Shown here: positions 33,856 through 44,131 of the stretch, in pieces
Layout: the number at the start of each line of letters is the position of its first letter
Numbering within the stretch: position 1 is the first letter of the stretch
Source: Steroidobacteraceae bacterium
GTDB taxonomy: Bacteria > Pseudomonadota > Gammaproteobacteria > Steroidobacterales > Steroidobacteraceae
Assembly (NCBI GenBank): GCA_019187185.1
Contig: JABAQU010000015.1
Span: 231,665-295,664, forward strand
Direction of reading: 5' to 3'
DNA length: 64,000 nucleotides
The notes under the pieces: model-generated
The model's database searches: none
Told to the model about the DNA's origin: nothing
The model's input: the letters and a program-made list of their open reading frames with translations, nothing else
Made by a program: the position numbers and the translations under genes

Positions 33856-35130
33856 ATGAACGACAGCTTCCGCCCGAGCGACAGCCTGAAGAACGTCCGG
33901 TACGAGATCCGCGGCAAGCTCGCGCGCCGCGCCCATGAAATGGAACGCATGGGGCACGAGATCATCTCGCTCAACATCGGCAATCCCGGCCTCTTCGGCT
34001 TCCGCACGCCGGAGACGATGCGCCTCGCGATGATCGAGAACCTGCGCCAGAGCGAGGCGTACTGCCACCAGAAAGGCATATTCCCGGCCCGCGAAGCGGT
34101 CGTGATGCAGCAGCAGGCGCGCGGCGTGCATGGCGTGAGCGCCGAAGAGGTGTTCATCGGCAACGGCGTCTCCGAGCTGATCGATCTCGTGCTGCGCGCG
34201 CTCCTCAACGACGGCGACGAGGTGCTGGTGCCGAGCCCGGACTACCCGCTCTGGTCGGCGGCGGTGACACTGAATCGCGGCCGTGCGGTGCACTATCCCT
34301 GTGACCCGGGCAACGGCTTCATACCCGACCCCGATGCGGTCGAGGCGCTGATCACGCATCGCACGCGCGCGATCGTGATCATCAACCCGAACAATCCGAC
34401 CGGCGCGGTATACCCGCGCGCCGTGCTCGAACAGCTCGCGCGGATGGCCGAAAAGCACGGCCTCGTCGTGTTCGCGGACGAGATCTACGACCAGATCCTC
34501 TACGACGACGCGGAATTCGTGCCGATGGCGACGCTCGTGCAGGACACGCTCTGCGCGACGATGTCGGGATTGTCGAAGGTCTATCGCGCCTGCGGTTATC
34601 GCGTCGGCTGGGCCGTGTTCTCCGGCCGCCTGCCGGCAGCGGCGGACTACCTGAGTGCGCTCGAACTGCTGTCGTCGCTGCGCCTCTGCAGCAACGTGCC
34701 CGCGCAATGGGCCGTGCAGACCGCGCTCGGCGGATATCAGAGCATCCGCGAGCTCACCGCGCCCGGAGGGCGCCTGTACGAGTCGCGCGCCGCGATCACC
34801 GCCGCAGCCGCCTCGAGTCCCTACCTGCGCGTCACGGTGCCGCGCGGGGCGCTGTACGCATTCATCGGCATCGACACGTCGCGGCTCGCGGGATTCGACG
34901 ACCAGACCTTCGCGCTCGACCTGCTCGAACAGAAGCATGTGCTCGTCGCCCCCGGCGTCAGCTTCAACGTGCCTTATCGCAACCACTTCCGCGTGACGAA
35001 TCTCCCGGACGCGGCGACCCTGAAAGCGGTGTTCCAGCGGATGGACGAACTGCTCGCCGCGTACGCGAGCGGTGCCAGCGAGACGCCCGCCGCGGCACGC
35101 GTCGTCGATGCCGCAGCTCGCTTCAAGTAA
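33856..35130 (+). CDS. alaA: Alanine/PLP-dependent aminotransferase, AlaA-like
   Basis: A 424-aa class I/II aminotransferase. The order of motifs closely follows E. coli AlaA: NVRYEIRG, LNIGNPGLFGF, GNGVSELI, INPNNPTGAVY, FADEIYDQILYDDAE, then GLSKVYRACGYRVGW with the PLP lysine. AlaA transfers an amino group between glutamate and pyruvate. It lies 27 bp after the CoA-transferase but has its own -10-like box. The C-terminal 15 residues are an Ala-rich extension. Confidence 0.9.
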   Translation: MNDSFRPSDSLKNVRYEIRGKLARRAHEMERMGHEIISLNIGNPGLFGFRTPETMRLAMIENLRQSEAYCHQKGIFPAREAVVMQQQARGVHGVSAEEVFIGNGVSELIDLVLRALLNDGDEVLVPSPDYPLWSAAVTLNRGRAVHYPCDPGNGFIPDPDAVEALITHRTRAIVIINPNNPTGAVYPRAVLEQLARMAEKHGLVVFADEIYDQILYDDAEFVPMATLVQDTLCATMSGLSKVYRACGYRVGWAVFSGRLPAAADYLSALELLSSLRLCSNVPAQWAVQTALGGYQSIRELTAPGGRLYESRAAITAAAASSPYLRVTVPRGALYAFIGIDTSRLAGFDDQTFALDLLEQKHVLVAPGVSFNVPYRNHFRVTNLPDAATLKAVFQRMDELLAAYASGASETPAAARVVDAAARFK

Positions 35131-35159
35131 AATCGCGATATATCGTGTAATCAACTGAA

Positions 35160-37802
35160 TTGATTGCACTATCTTCCGCCATTCTCCAGGCAGCTTCGCG
35201 TGGCGACACGGTGGTCGTGCCGTCGCGGCAGCGGGCGCACGCGGTCCGCATGGCCGTCGCGAATCATTTCCTCGCCCGGGGTTGCACCGTGTGGCGCAGC
35301 CCCGACGTACTGCCCCTCGATGCATGGCTGGCGCGCGACGCCGAACGCCGGGGTGCGCGCGAAGGATTGCCCCGAACCCTGAGCGGCGCCGAGGAGTGGT
35401 GGCTGTGGCGCGAAGCCGTGGCCGACGCCACGCGAGACAGCGCCCTCGTCGGTGCGGCGCCGCTCGCCGAGGCACTGCGACGTGCCGATCGACTCGCCGA
35501 TGATCACGGGATCGATCCCGGGCGGTGGCTCGCCGTGGGCGGTGCCGAGACTCGCCTCCTGTGCGAGGTGCAGCGATCGGTCCGCCGCGCGATGCGGGAC
35601 CTCGGAGCCGACACGGCGCTGCGGCTGTCGACGCACGTGCCGTACCTCGGCGATGAACGCCCGGTGAACTTCGCGGGCTTTCATGCGCCCGATGCGCCGC
35701 GCGTGCGCAGGCTGCATGACGCGAGGCGCGAGCGGGGACTGCCGGGCGACTGGTGGTTGCCCGGCGCGCCGGCCTCCGTGCCGGCCGTGGTTCACGCGGG
35801 CGACGAGACGGACGAGATCGAACGCATCGCCGCCTGGTGCGTCTCGGCGCTCGCCGCCTCGCCGGCCTCGCGGTTGCTGGTCGTCGCGACGGGCGGCAGC
35901 GAGCAGCGCGAGGCCATCGCGATGCAGCTGCGCGCCGCACTCGCGCCGCGCTCGCTGCTCGAGGGCACGGTGGACGCGGATCTCGTCGCGATCGAAGGTG
36001 GCGCGCCGCTCGCGCGCGAGGCGCTCGTGGGCCACGCGCTCACGAGCCTCGCCTGGCTCATCGAGGGGCTCGAGTTCGAGGATTTCTCGCATTGGTGGCT
36101 GAGTCCGTACGGACCCCTGTCGCGCAGTGCCGCGGCCCGCCTGGATCTGTGGTGGCGTCGCCGTGCACCGCTCCAGGCCGATGCGCGCGCGAGCATCGCG
36201 CGGCTCGCGCAGGCCGCAGCGGAGGGGCTGGATCCGGCCACAACCCTCACCGCAAAGGCGAGTGCCGCACTGTCCGCGATCGAGGGCGCGCGTGCGAGTG
36301 CGCGCGTGTGGGCCGAGCGCTTCAGCGCGGCGCTCGCAGCGCTGCGGCCGGACGACGGCCGTCCCAACACGACTGCGGAGCAGCAGACCTGGCTGCGATT
36401 CGTCGCGCTGCTCGACGAGTTCGGCGGCGTCGCGCGCCTTTCGGGCAACCTCGATGCGAGACGCGCGCTGCGCGCACTGCGCGAACTCGCGGCGCGCACC
36501 AGCTGGCAGCCGACGACGGGCGATGCGCGCGTCACGGTGACACCCGCGCAGGACGATCCCATCGCGCGTTACGACGGCGTGTGGATCGCCGGCCTGACCG
36601 CCGACGCCTGGCCGTCGCCACCATTCACCGACCCGTTCATTCCGCTCCCCGCGCTGCGCGAGGCGGGCGTGGCCGCGGCCGATGTGAGCGGCCGGCTCGC
36701 GTCGGCGCACGCAGCGCTCGCGGCCTGGCGGGCCACGACCGATGCGCTCGTCCTCAGCACGCCCACGACATCCGGCGACCTGCAGCTCTCGCCGAGCCCG
36801 TTGCTCGCCACGTGGCCGCGACACGCGCACGATTCGCGGACGCCCTGGCTCGCGCTGCGCGTGCGGCGCGGTGCAGCGCTCGAGCGGCTCGACGACAGTG
36901 CGGGTCAATCGTGGCCGGTGCGCGATGCGCTGCCGGGCGGCACGCGCAGCATCGAACTGCAGGCTGCCTGCCCGTTTCGCGCCCATGCGGAATTGCAGCT
37001 GGACGCGCGACCACTCGAATCACCGGTACCCGGCATCGCGCCCGACGAGCGCGGACGCTGGCTGCATCGTGCGCTCGAGATCCTCTGGCGCCAGATCGGC
37101 GACTCCGCGCAGCTCGGCGCACTCCCGGCGGCGCAGCTCGACGAGCAGATTGCGCAGGCAGTCGCTGCGGCCGGGCACGCGTCACTCGGTCCGCTTCGGG
37201 GCCCGTTCGCCGCCGCACGCATCCGCGAAGCGCGACGTCTCGGGAAACTCATCGGGCAGCTGATGACGATCGAGACGTCGCGCCCGCCGTTTGCCGCCGA
37301 GTGGCTCGAGGAGGAGCGTCAGGTCGCACTCGGCGAGGCGCGCGTCCGCGTGCGGATCGATCGCGTCGATCGGCTTGCGAACGGGGGACGGGTGATCATC
37401 GATTACAAGAGCGGCAGCCTGCCGCAAGGGGACTGGTTTGGGCCGCGCCCGACGGCGGCGCAGTTGCTCGTTTACGCTGCGGCACTCGGTGACGACGTGC
37501 GCGCGCTCGCGCTCGTTCGCGTGGCCTCGCCGGAGCCGCGATTCAAGGGCATTGCGGCGGAACGCGGGTTGCTGCCGGGAGTCGCGCCGGTCGCGCGCGA
37601 CGACACCGGCGCCGGCGGGCCCGCCTGGTCCCGCCAGCTCGCGGAGTGGCGCGGACAGGTCGGGAATCTCGCCCGGGAATTCGCGGCCGGGGAGGCGGCA
37701 GTCACGCCCGCGAAGGGCGCCTGCCGGTACTGCCACCTCGCCGCGCTCTGCCGCGTCGGCGATCGCGCCGAACTCGACGTGGAAGAGGCCGCGGATGACT
37801 GA
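35160..37802 (+). CDS. AddB-like PD-(D/E)XK nuclease, probable DNA repair protein
   Basis: An 880-aa protein of the type annotated as probable DNA repair protein (TIGR03623-like). The N-terminal half is helicase-like but has no Walker A lysine motif (VVVPSRQRAH stands there). The C-terminal nuclease shows RVRIDRVDRL and VIIDYKSG. Cysteines in ACPF (near 603) and CRYCHLAALC (near 854) match the iron-sulfur staple of AddB. It overlaps the UvrD-like gene by 8 bp; together they should form an AddAB-type double-strand-break enzyme. The TTG start at 35160 lacks a strong ribosome site and is uncertain. Confidence 0.86.
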   Translation: MIALSSAILQAASRGDTVVVPSRQRAHAVRMAVANHFLARGCTVWRSPDVLPLDAWLARDAERRGAREGLPRTLSGAEEWWLWREAVADATRDSALVGAAPLAEALRRADRLADDHGIDPGRWLAVGGAETRLLCEVQRSVRRAMRDLGADTALRLSTHVPYLGDERPVNFAGFHAPDAPRVRRLHDARRERGLPGDWWLPGAPASVPAVVHAGDETDEIERIAAWCVSALAASPASRLLVVATGGSEQREAIAMQLRAALAPRSLLEGTVDADLVAIEGGAPLAREALVGHALTSLAWLIEGLEFEDFSHWWLSPYGPLSRSAAARLDLWWRRRAPLQADARASIARLAQAAAEGLDPATTLTAKASAALSAIEGARASARVWAERFSAALAALRPDDGRPNTTAEQQTWLRFVALLDEFGGVARLSGNLDARRALRALRELAARTSWQPTTGDARVTVTPAQDDPIARYDGVWIAGLTADAWPSPPFTDPFIPLPALREAGVAAADVSGRLASAHAALAAWRATTDALVLSTPTTSGDLQLSPSPLLATWPRHAHDSRTPWLALRVRRGAALERLDDSAGQSWPVRDALPGGTRSIELQAACPFRAHAELQLDARPLESPVPGIAPDERGRWLHRALEILWRQIGDSAQLGALPAAQLDEQIAQAVAAAGHASLGPLRGPFAAARIREARRLGKLIGQLMTIETSRPPFAAEWLEEERQVALGEARVRVRIDRVDRLANGGRVIIDYKSGSLPQGDWFGPRPTAAQLLVYAAALGDDVRALALVRVASPEPRFKGIAAERGLLPGVAPVARDDTGAGGPAWSRQLAEWRGQVGNLAREFAAGEAAVTPAKGACRYCHLAALCRVGDRAELDVEEAADD

Positions 37803-40800
37803 CGATCGGCTCGATACCCTCGCCCGAGAGCGGGCCATCGCGATCGACCGCTCGATCCTCCTCGAGGCGCCGGCCGGCTCCGGCAAGACCACGGTGCTCA
37901 CTCAGCGCCTGCTCGCACTGCTCGCCGGGGTCGACGAGCCCGAGCAGGTGCTCGCGATCACGTTCACGCGCAAGGCAGCCGCCGAAATGCGCGTGCGCGT
38001 CCTCGCCGCGCTCGCGGGCGACATCGACGCGGCGCATCCGCAGGCCGCGCTCACGACAGCCCTCGCCGCGCGCGTCCATGCGCGGTCGGCCGCGCGTGGC
38101 TGGCACCTCGAATCCCACGCATCGCGCCTTCGCATCCTGACGATCGACGCGCTCAACTTCTCGCTCGCCGCGCAACGACCGCTCGCCGCCGGCGCGGGAC
38201 CTGGTCTTGCGATCGCAGACCGGCCCGATGAGCTGTATCTGCGTGCGGCGCGCCAGGCGCTGTGCGACGGCGAAGCCGAGCCCGTCCTGCGACGCGACCT
38301 CGACATGCTCTTCGAGCGGGTGGACAACCACTGGGCGCGCGTCGAGACGCTGCTCGCAACCCTGCTCGCCAGGCGCGCCCATTGGCTGCCGCACCTGCTC
38401 GGGAATGCCGCCGGTGACTTGCGCGCGCGCGTGGGCGCATCGCTGGCGCGCATCGTCGAGGCGCAACTCGCGGGCAATGTGGCCGCACTGCCGGCAGGCA
38501 TCCTCGCGGCCGCAGGGCAGCTGCCGGGGGTCGGTGCACTCGATGCGACCCCCGCGAGTTTCGATGCCTGGCAGGCGTTCGCCGATGCGGCGCTGACGAA
38601 GGGCGGCACCGTGCGCAAGCGTGTCGATGCGCGCATCGGGCCTGGCTACGAGGATGGGGCGGCGAAGGCGCGGCTGAAGGCGCTCATCGAGGATCTCGGC
38701 TCGCTGCCCGACGCCGAGCGACGCCTGCGCGACACGCGCCGGCTCCCGCCACCACTGCTCGGCGAGGCCGACGGCGCCGCGCTCGATGCGCTCGCCCGGG
38801 TGCTGACCTGGGCCGCGCGCCACCTGCAGCTCGTGTTCGCCGAGGCAGGCCGCGTCGATCACGTGCACGTGGCGGGCGCGGCGCGCGCGGCGCTCGGCGA
38901 TGAGGCAGGGGCGAGCGATCTCGCGATACGCACGGGGCTCGCGCTGCGCCACATCCTCGTCGACGAGTTCCAGGACACCTCGATCGCGCAGTTCGAACTT
39001 CTCGAGACACTGGTCGAGGACTGGGCGGAGGGCGACGGACGCACGCTCTTTGTCGTCGGCGATCCGATGCAGTCGATCTACCAGTTTCGCGAAGCGGAGG
39101 TCGGGCTCTTCCTGCGGGCACGCGAGTCGGGCATTGGCCCCGTGCGGTTCGAAGCGCTGCGCCTCTCGCGCAACTTCCGCTCGCGCCCGGCACTCGTCGA
39201 GTTCTGCAACACGACCTTTGCGTCGCTCTTCCCGGCGCACGACGACCTGCGCGCGGCAGCGATCCGCCACGCACCGAGCATCGCGGCGCGTCCGGCCGGT
39301 GGCGCGCCCCCGCACGTGACGCTCCTCGCCCTCGCCAACGGAACCGCCGACGACGAAGCGCGGGCGACAGTCGCACGGGTACAGGCGCTGCGCGCGGCAG
39401 GCGAAGCGGGACGCATCGCAATCCTGGTGCAGGCGCGTCCGCACGCCGTACCCATCACTGCAAGGCTCGCCGCGGCGGGCTATTCCGTGCGTGGCGTCGA
39501 CCTCGTGCCGCTTGCCGAAGCACCGGCGGTGCGCGATCTCGTGGCGCTGCTGCGGGCGCTGGCGCACCCGGGCGACCGGACGGCGTGGCTCGCGGTGCTG
39601 CGCGCACCGTGGTGCGGGCTCACGCTCGCAAGTCTCGGGGCGCTGTCGCATCCGCGTGACCCGCTCCTCGTCGGGGAGGCGCTGCAGTTGCCCGAGCGCG
39701 TGGCGAGGCTCCCGCCCGACGAGGCTGAGCGGCTCGCGCGAGTGCACGTGGTGCTCGCCACAGCGCTCGAGCGGTTCGGACGCGAGCCACCGGGCGAAGT
39801 GCTCGCGTCGACCTGGCTCGAGCTGGGGGGGGCCGACAGCTATCCGCTCGCCGATCTCGCTGCCGTGCAGGAATTCCTGCGTGCCCTCGACGATGCCGCG
39901 GCACGGGGCGAGTGGCGGGGCATCGCCTCGCTCGAGGGGGTGCTCGCGGATCTCTATGCACGCTCGGGCATCGATGACGATGCGATCGAAATCATGACGA
40001 TCCACCGGGCGAAGGGCCTCGAGTTCGATCACGTGATCCTGCCCGCGCTCGGCCGACCGTTGCGCCGCGGCGAGGAGCCGCTGTTGCGCTGGCTCGACCT
40101 GCCGCGTGCGACGGGACAGTCCGATCTGCTCCTGTCGCCGCTCGTGGCCGCGGGCGAGCGACGGGATCATCGGCTCGGTACCTATCTCAAATTGCTCGAC
40201 GCCGAGCGTCGCGCACACGAGCAGCTGCGGTTGCTCTATGTCGCCGCGACGCGTGCCAGGGAAACGCTGCACTGGATCGCGAGTGTCGCCGTCGGCGACG
40301 ACACCGGGCCCACGCCTGCCGGTGGCACGCTCCTCGCGGCCGCGTGGCCGGCTCTCGCAGGCTCGTTCCACCTCGCGGATCCCGCGGATGCCGCGCGAGG
40401 ACCGTCCGCCGATGCATTGAACGTCGCACCGCGTCTTGCGCGCCTGCCGCGCGAGTGGCAGCTCGCGCGGCCCGTGGATGCGGTCGAGGCGGGCGGGCTG
40501 CGCGTGGCGCGAGAGGGCACCGAAGCACCCGAGTTCAGCTGGGTACGCGAGACGGCGCGCCACATCGGCACGGTCGTGCACCGCGCACTCGAGGAGTGGG
40601 GCAGCATGCTGCCGGCGACGATCGCGGCAATCGAGGCGGGTGGACCGCGCCATCGGGCACTGCTCGCGCGGCTCGGTGTGCCGGAGGGCGATCTCGATGG
40701 CGCCACGGAAACCGTGCTGCGCGCGCTGCGCCAGACATTCGAAGACGAGCGCGGGCGCTGGCTCTACGCCGCCGATCATCGCGACGCTGCGACCGAGCTT

Positions 40801-41070
40801 GCACTCACCGGGCTCGTCGACGGGCGGCTCGTCAACGTGCTGATCGATCGCACGTTCATCGACGCCGACGGCACGCGCTGGGTAATCGACTACAAGACAA
40901 GCCGTCACGAGGGCGGCTCGCTCGAGGAATTTCTCGCCCGGGAGGAGGAGCGTTATCGCCCGCAACTTGCGCACTATGCAGCCCTCGCGCGGCGGCTCGG
41001 TCCCGAGCCGGTCCGCGCAGGGCTCTATTTTCCACTCATCGGCGCATTTCGCGCCTGGACCAGCTCCTGA
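37795..41070 (+). CDS. AddA-like UvrD helicase-nuclease
   Basis: A 1091-aa superfamily 1 helicase with all motifs: Walker A APAGSGKTT (near 26), ITFTRKAAAEMRVRV, DEFQDTS (near 390), GDPMQSIYQFR, LSRNFRSRP, MTIHRAKGLEF and LLYVAATRARE. A C-terminal PD-(D/E)XK nuclease follows: LIDRTFIDADG and VIDYKTS (near 1030). This is the build of AddA, the motor/nuclease subunit that resects DNA ends for RecA. The start is the ATG in GCGGATGACTG, overlapping the upstream AddB-like gene. Confidence 0.93.
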   Translation: MTDDRLDTLARERAIAIDRSILLEAPAGSGKTTVLTQRLLALLAGVDEPEQVLAITFTRKAAAEMRVRVLAALAGDIDAAHPQAALTTALAARVHARSAARGWHLESHASRLRILTIDALNFSLAAQRPLAAGAGPGLAIADRPDELYLRAARQALCDGEAEPVLRRDLDMLFERVDNHWARVETLLATLLARRAHWLPHLLGNAAGDLRARVGASLARIVEAQLAGNVAALPAGILAAAGQLPGVGALDATPASFDAWQAFADAALTKGGTVRKRVDARIGPGYEDGAAKARLKALIEDLGSLPDAERRLRDTRRLPPPLLGEADGAALDALARVLTWAARHLQLVFAEAGRVDHVHVAGAARAALGDEAGASDLAIRTGLALRHILVDEFQDTSIAQFELLETLVEDWAEGDGRTLFVVGDPMQSIYQFREAEVGLFLRARESGIGPVRFEALRLSRNFRSRPALVEFCNTTFASLFPAHDDLRAAAIRHAPSIAARPAGGAPPHVTLLALANGTADDEARATVARVQALRAAGEAGRIAILVQARPHAVPITARLAAAGYSVRGVDLVPLAEAPAVRDLVALLRALAHPGDRTAWLAVLRAPWCGLTLASLGALSHPRDPLLVGEALQLPERVARLPPDEAERLARVHVVLATALERFGREPPGEVLASTWLELGGADSYPLADLAAVQEFLRALDDAAARGEWRGIASLEGVLADLYARSGIDDDAIEIMTIHRAKGLEFDHVILPALGRPLRRGEEPLLRWLDLPRATGQSDLLLSPLVAAGERRDHRLGTYLKLLDAERRAHEQLRLLYVAATRARETLHWIASVAVGDDTGPTPAGGTLLAAAWPALAGSFHLADPADAARGPSADALNVAPRLARLPREWQLARPVDAVEAGGLRVAREGTEAPEFSWVRETARHIGTVVHRALEEWGSMLPATIAAIEAGGPRHRALLARLGVPEGDLDGATETVLRALRQTFEDERGRWLYAADHRDAATELALTGLVDGRLVNVLIDRTFIDADGTRWVIDYKTSRHEGGSLEEFLAREEERYRPQLAHYAALARRLGPEPVRAGLYFPLIGAFRAWTSS

Positions 41071-41085
41071 GGCTCCGCAACAGCG

Positions 41086-41580
41086 TCAGTCACCGGCTCC
41101 GACCCGACGCGCGGTGCCCTGGAAGACATTGTTTGCGGGAACGGTCTGGATCAGCCAGATCGTGTGGCCGCGGCGCGGCGCGACGTACATCTTGAATGTG
41201 ACGCCATTCGCGTCGCCGAACTGGATCGTACCGCTGCAGTCCTCGTTGAGCGTATAGACGCCTGGCGCGCCGGCAGGCGGCTGAAGGATGCTGCCGAGGT
41301 CGCCGAACGGATTGGCCACCGTGACTCCCGGCACCGTCAATGTGCCGTCGCCGTTGAACTGCAGGAGTTCGATGATCGCCTTGGGTACCCACGGGGTACC
41401 CGGGACGCCCGTTGGGGGGCGCGTGAACCCTGTAGCGCTGAAGACATACAGCCCGTTGAGCGTCTCGTTCGAGCACCCGTCGCTTCCATGCGCTGCGGCA
41501 AATCCATGCGCCGCGGCGAGTCCCGGCAGGCACAGCAGCGCGGTCATGGCGGCGGCCCGTTTGTTCCTGAAGCTTTTCAC
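41086..41580 (-). CDS. Secreted protein of unknown function, 164 aa
   Basis: A typical signal peptide (KSFRNKRAAAMTALLCLPGLAAAHG) starts at the GTG at 41580, which has AAGGAG 6 bases upstream. The mature part begins HGSDGCSNETLNGLYVFSA and looks all-beta, with two cysteines likely disulfide bonded. No family was recognised. It is divergent from the CadC-like regulator, 173 bp apart, so that regulator may control it. Confidence 0.75.
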   Translation of the reverse strand: MKSFRNKRAAAMTALLCLPGLAAAHGFAAAHGSDGCSNETLNGLYVFSATGFTRPPTGVPGTPWVPKAIIELLQFNGDGTLTVPGVTVANPFGDLGSILQPPAGAPGVYTLNEDCSGTIQFGDANGVTFKMYVAPRRGHTIWLIQTVPANNVFQGTARRVGAGD

Positions 41581-41753
41581 TTGATTCTCCTTCGGGTCTT
41601 CCCCTGGTTTGACAGAAGCTGTTGCGCTCGGTGATGGCACAGCATGTCCGTCACGGTAGCCGGCATTCGTCCAGCAACAATGGATTGCGCCTGTTCCGCT
41701 GCTGTATTGTTTCTGTACCGGTGGTCGAGGCGGCCAAATAGAATCCGACGGCG

Positions 41754-44108
41754 ATGGGCGACACAGAACCCCGGACGGGCAGGATTCGCTTCGGCGAGCT
41801 GACGCTGGACCTCTCGACCGGCGAACTCGACCACGACGGCGTGCGCGTGCAGCTGCAGGACCACGTCTTCCGGATCCTCGAGCTGCTGACCGCGCAGCCG
41901 GGCGAGCTCGTGACGCGCGAACGCCTGATCGCGCATCTCTGGCCCCGCACGACCTATATCGACACGGACGCCGGCCTCAACACCGCGGTCAGGAAGCTGC
42001 GGGCCGTCCTCCATGACGACGCCGATGCCCCGCGCTTCGTCGAGACCGTGCCGCGGCGCGGTTATCGGTTCATCGCGTCCGTGTCCCCCGTCCTCGATGC
42101 AACTGGGGCGGATGCTTCACCGTCAGGCCGACTCGCAGGCGGATCACGGCGATGGGTGCGCCCGGCAATGCTCGCCGCGATCGCATTGCTGATTGCCGTT
42201 CCAGTCGCGCTGATCGCGCCGCAATTTGTGCCCGGCCGAGCGGATACGCAGGGTGCCAGCGCGCCGCCTGCAGCGAAGCTGCCCGACCGGAATGTCGCTG
42301 TCCTGCCTTTCGTCAATCTGACCGGCGACCCGCAGCGCGACCATCTTGCCCTCGGCCTGTCGGACACGCTGCTGCACCGGCTCGCCGACGCCCACGACAT
42401 CAATGTCATTGCGCGCACGTCGTCGTTCGCATTCAAGGGGCGCGATGAGGACGTGCGCGAGATCGGCCGCAAACTGAACGCCCGCTACCTGGTCGAGGGG
42501 AGCGTGCAGGGCTCGGCGCCCCGGTTGCGCGTCACCGCGCAGCTCATCGACGCGGCGACCGGAACGCACGTCTGGTCGAAGGCGTTCGATCGGCAACTCG
42601 GCGACTTCTTCGCAGTCGAAGACGAAATCACGCTCGAGATTGCGCGCGCGCTGCGCCTCAGCGTGAGCGAGCGGGGCGCCGGCTCACTGCGCCAGATCGG
42701 GACTGGGAACTTCGACGCCTGGCTCGCCTATGAGCAAGGCCGCGCGCTCGTCGTCTCCCGACGTACTGCGGATTTGCACGCCGCCGTCGCCAGTCTCGAG
42801 CGCGCAGTCCGGCTCGATCCGCAATTTGTGGCAGCGCACGTCGAGCTCGCGCACGCCTACATGAACGAGGCGAGCTTCGCGTCGGCGGGCACCACACCGT
42901 CTGCTCAAGCGATCCGAGAGGCCGCACGGCGTGCGATGCCGCTCGTCAGTCAGGCGCTCGCGCTCAACCCGACGAGCGGCGAGGCGCTGATCGCGCGTGC
43001 ACACATCGCGAGTGCCGAAGGGGACGTCGTGAGCGCGGAAGCCGACTTCCGCCGCGGTCTTGCCCTGAGCCCGAATGATGCGCGGGGCCACCTGCAATTC
43101 GGACAGTTGCTGATCGACGAGCCGGGCAAACTCGACGAAGGGCTCGCCGAGATTGCGCGTGCGCGCCTGCTCGATCCCCTCGAGCCGCGCAGCCTGTACT
43201 ACGCCGGCCTCGCCGAGCTGTTTCGCGGCAATACGGCTGAAGGCGAGCGATTGATGTTCGAGACGCTGCGCGTGCGGCCGGATTTCGCGCCCGCATTGGC
43301 GCGGCTCGGATGGAGCAGCTGGCGTCGCGGCGGTCGCTTTGCCGATGCGATCCGGTACGGCGAGCAGGCGCTGCGGATCGATCCGGAACCCGAATGGATC
43401 CGTTCGCTGCTCGGGCGCTGGTACCTGGAACTCGGTGAAGTCGAGTCTGCAAGGAGCCTGCTCGCAAGCAAGTCGCCCGAGCGCACGCTCGCCATGGACA
43501 TTTTGTTCTATCGGCGAGAGTACGCACGTGCGGCTGAACTCGTCTACGCAGTACCTGAAGCGTTCAGTGCCTGCGACGAGGATGCGTATGTGCTGCTGGC
43601 CGGCGCGAACACGGCTGCGGCGGCCGATCGGGCGCGGCGCTTCCTGCAGGCGCGCATCACACTGTGGGACGAACGGGGCAATGCCGATGTCGGGCCGGGA
43701 CACGAGCTCGTTGCAGTCGTGATGGCCCGGTTGCTCGAGTCATCCGGGGACCGGACCAGAGCGCACCAATTGCTCGAAGCTGTGCTGGCCGGACCGACCC
43801 AGCGCGCCAAGACGAATGCTCCCCCGTGTTCCAGCGTCGGGGTGGTGCGTGCGCGGGCGCTCGCCGTGCTGGGGCGCCACGCGGAGGCCGTTGCCGAGCT
43901 GAGGCGCGCAACCCTGGAGCAGCAAGCGTGGGGCCTTGGATGGTATATCTTCGAACACGATCCGTCGTTTGCGGCACTGCGGGACGAGCCGGGATTCGCG
44001 ACGCTGCACGATGCCTACCGGGCGCGCGTCGCCGCGGAGCGCGCGAGGCTCGTGGAGCTGCGCACGAAGGGATTGATTCCGCGGCGAACAGAGCCTGAAG
44101 CACTCTGA
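41754..44108 (+). CDS. CadC-like membrane regulator with TPR region
   Basis: A 784-aa protein. Residues 10-110 form an OmpR-type winged helix (RETV-like ending PRFVETVPRRGYRFIA). One membrane segment follows at about 136-158. A TolB/FlgO-like domain (178-300, NVAVLPFVNLTGDP, YLVEGSVQ) comes next, then about ten TPR-like helix pairs to residue 740. The architecture is that of transmembrane one-component regulators. TAGAAT at 41739 lies 9 bases before the ATG, and no ribosome site is visible. Targets unknown. Confidence 0.9.
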   Translation: MGDTEPRTGRIRFGELTLDLSTGELDHDGVRVQLQDHVFRILELLTAQPGELVTRERLIAHLWPRTTYIDTDAGLNTAVRKLRAVLHDDADAPRFVETVPRRGYRFIASVSPVLDATGADASPSGRLAGGSRRWVRPAMLAAIALLIAVPVALIAPQFVPGRADTQGASAPPAAKLPDRNVAVLPFVNLTGDPQRDHLALGLSDTLLHRLADAHDINVIARTSSFAFKGRDEDVREIGRKLNARYLVEGSVQGSAPRLRVTAQLIDAATGTHVWSKAFDRQLGDFFAVEDEITLEIARALRLSVSERGAGSLRQIGTGNFDAWLAYEQGRALVVSRRTADLHAAVASLERAVRLDPQFVAAHVELAHAYMNEASFASAGTTPSAQAIREAARRAMPLVSQALALNPTSGEALIARAHIASAEGDVVSAEADFRRGLALSPNDARGHLQFGQLLIDEPGKLDEGLAEIARARLLDPLEPRSLYYAGLAELFRGNTAEGERLMFETLRVRPDFAPALARLGWSSWRRGGRFADAIRYGEQALRIDPEPEWIRSLLGRWYLELGEVESARSLLASKSPERTLAMDILFYRREYARAAELVYAVPEAFSACDEDAYVLLAGANTAAAADRARRFLQARITLWDERGNADVGPGHELVAVVMARLLESSGDRTRAHQLLEAVLAGPTQRAKTNAPPCSSVGVVRARALAVLGRHAEAVAELRRATLEQQAWGLGWYIFEHDPSFAALRDEPGFATLHDAYRARVAAERARLVELRTKGLIPRRTEPEAL

Positions 44109-44131
44109 CTTCCTTGCCCGATGGCTGACAA

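Noticed and set aside
32641-35940. 1099-codon open frame on the minus strand
   Set aside because: It runs antisense through the CoA-transferase, aminotransferase and AddB-like genes, is rich in Arg/Ala and shows no motif. GC-rich codon use keeps such shadow frames open.
37702-40974. 1090-codon open frame on the minus strand
   Set aside because: Antisense to the AddA-like helicase, whose motifs are complete in the plus frame.
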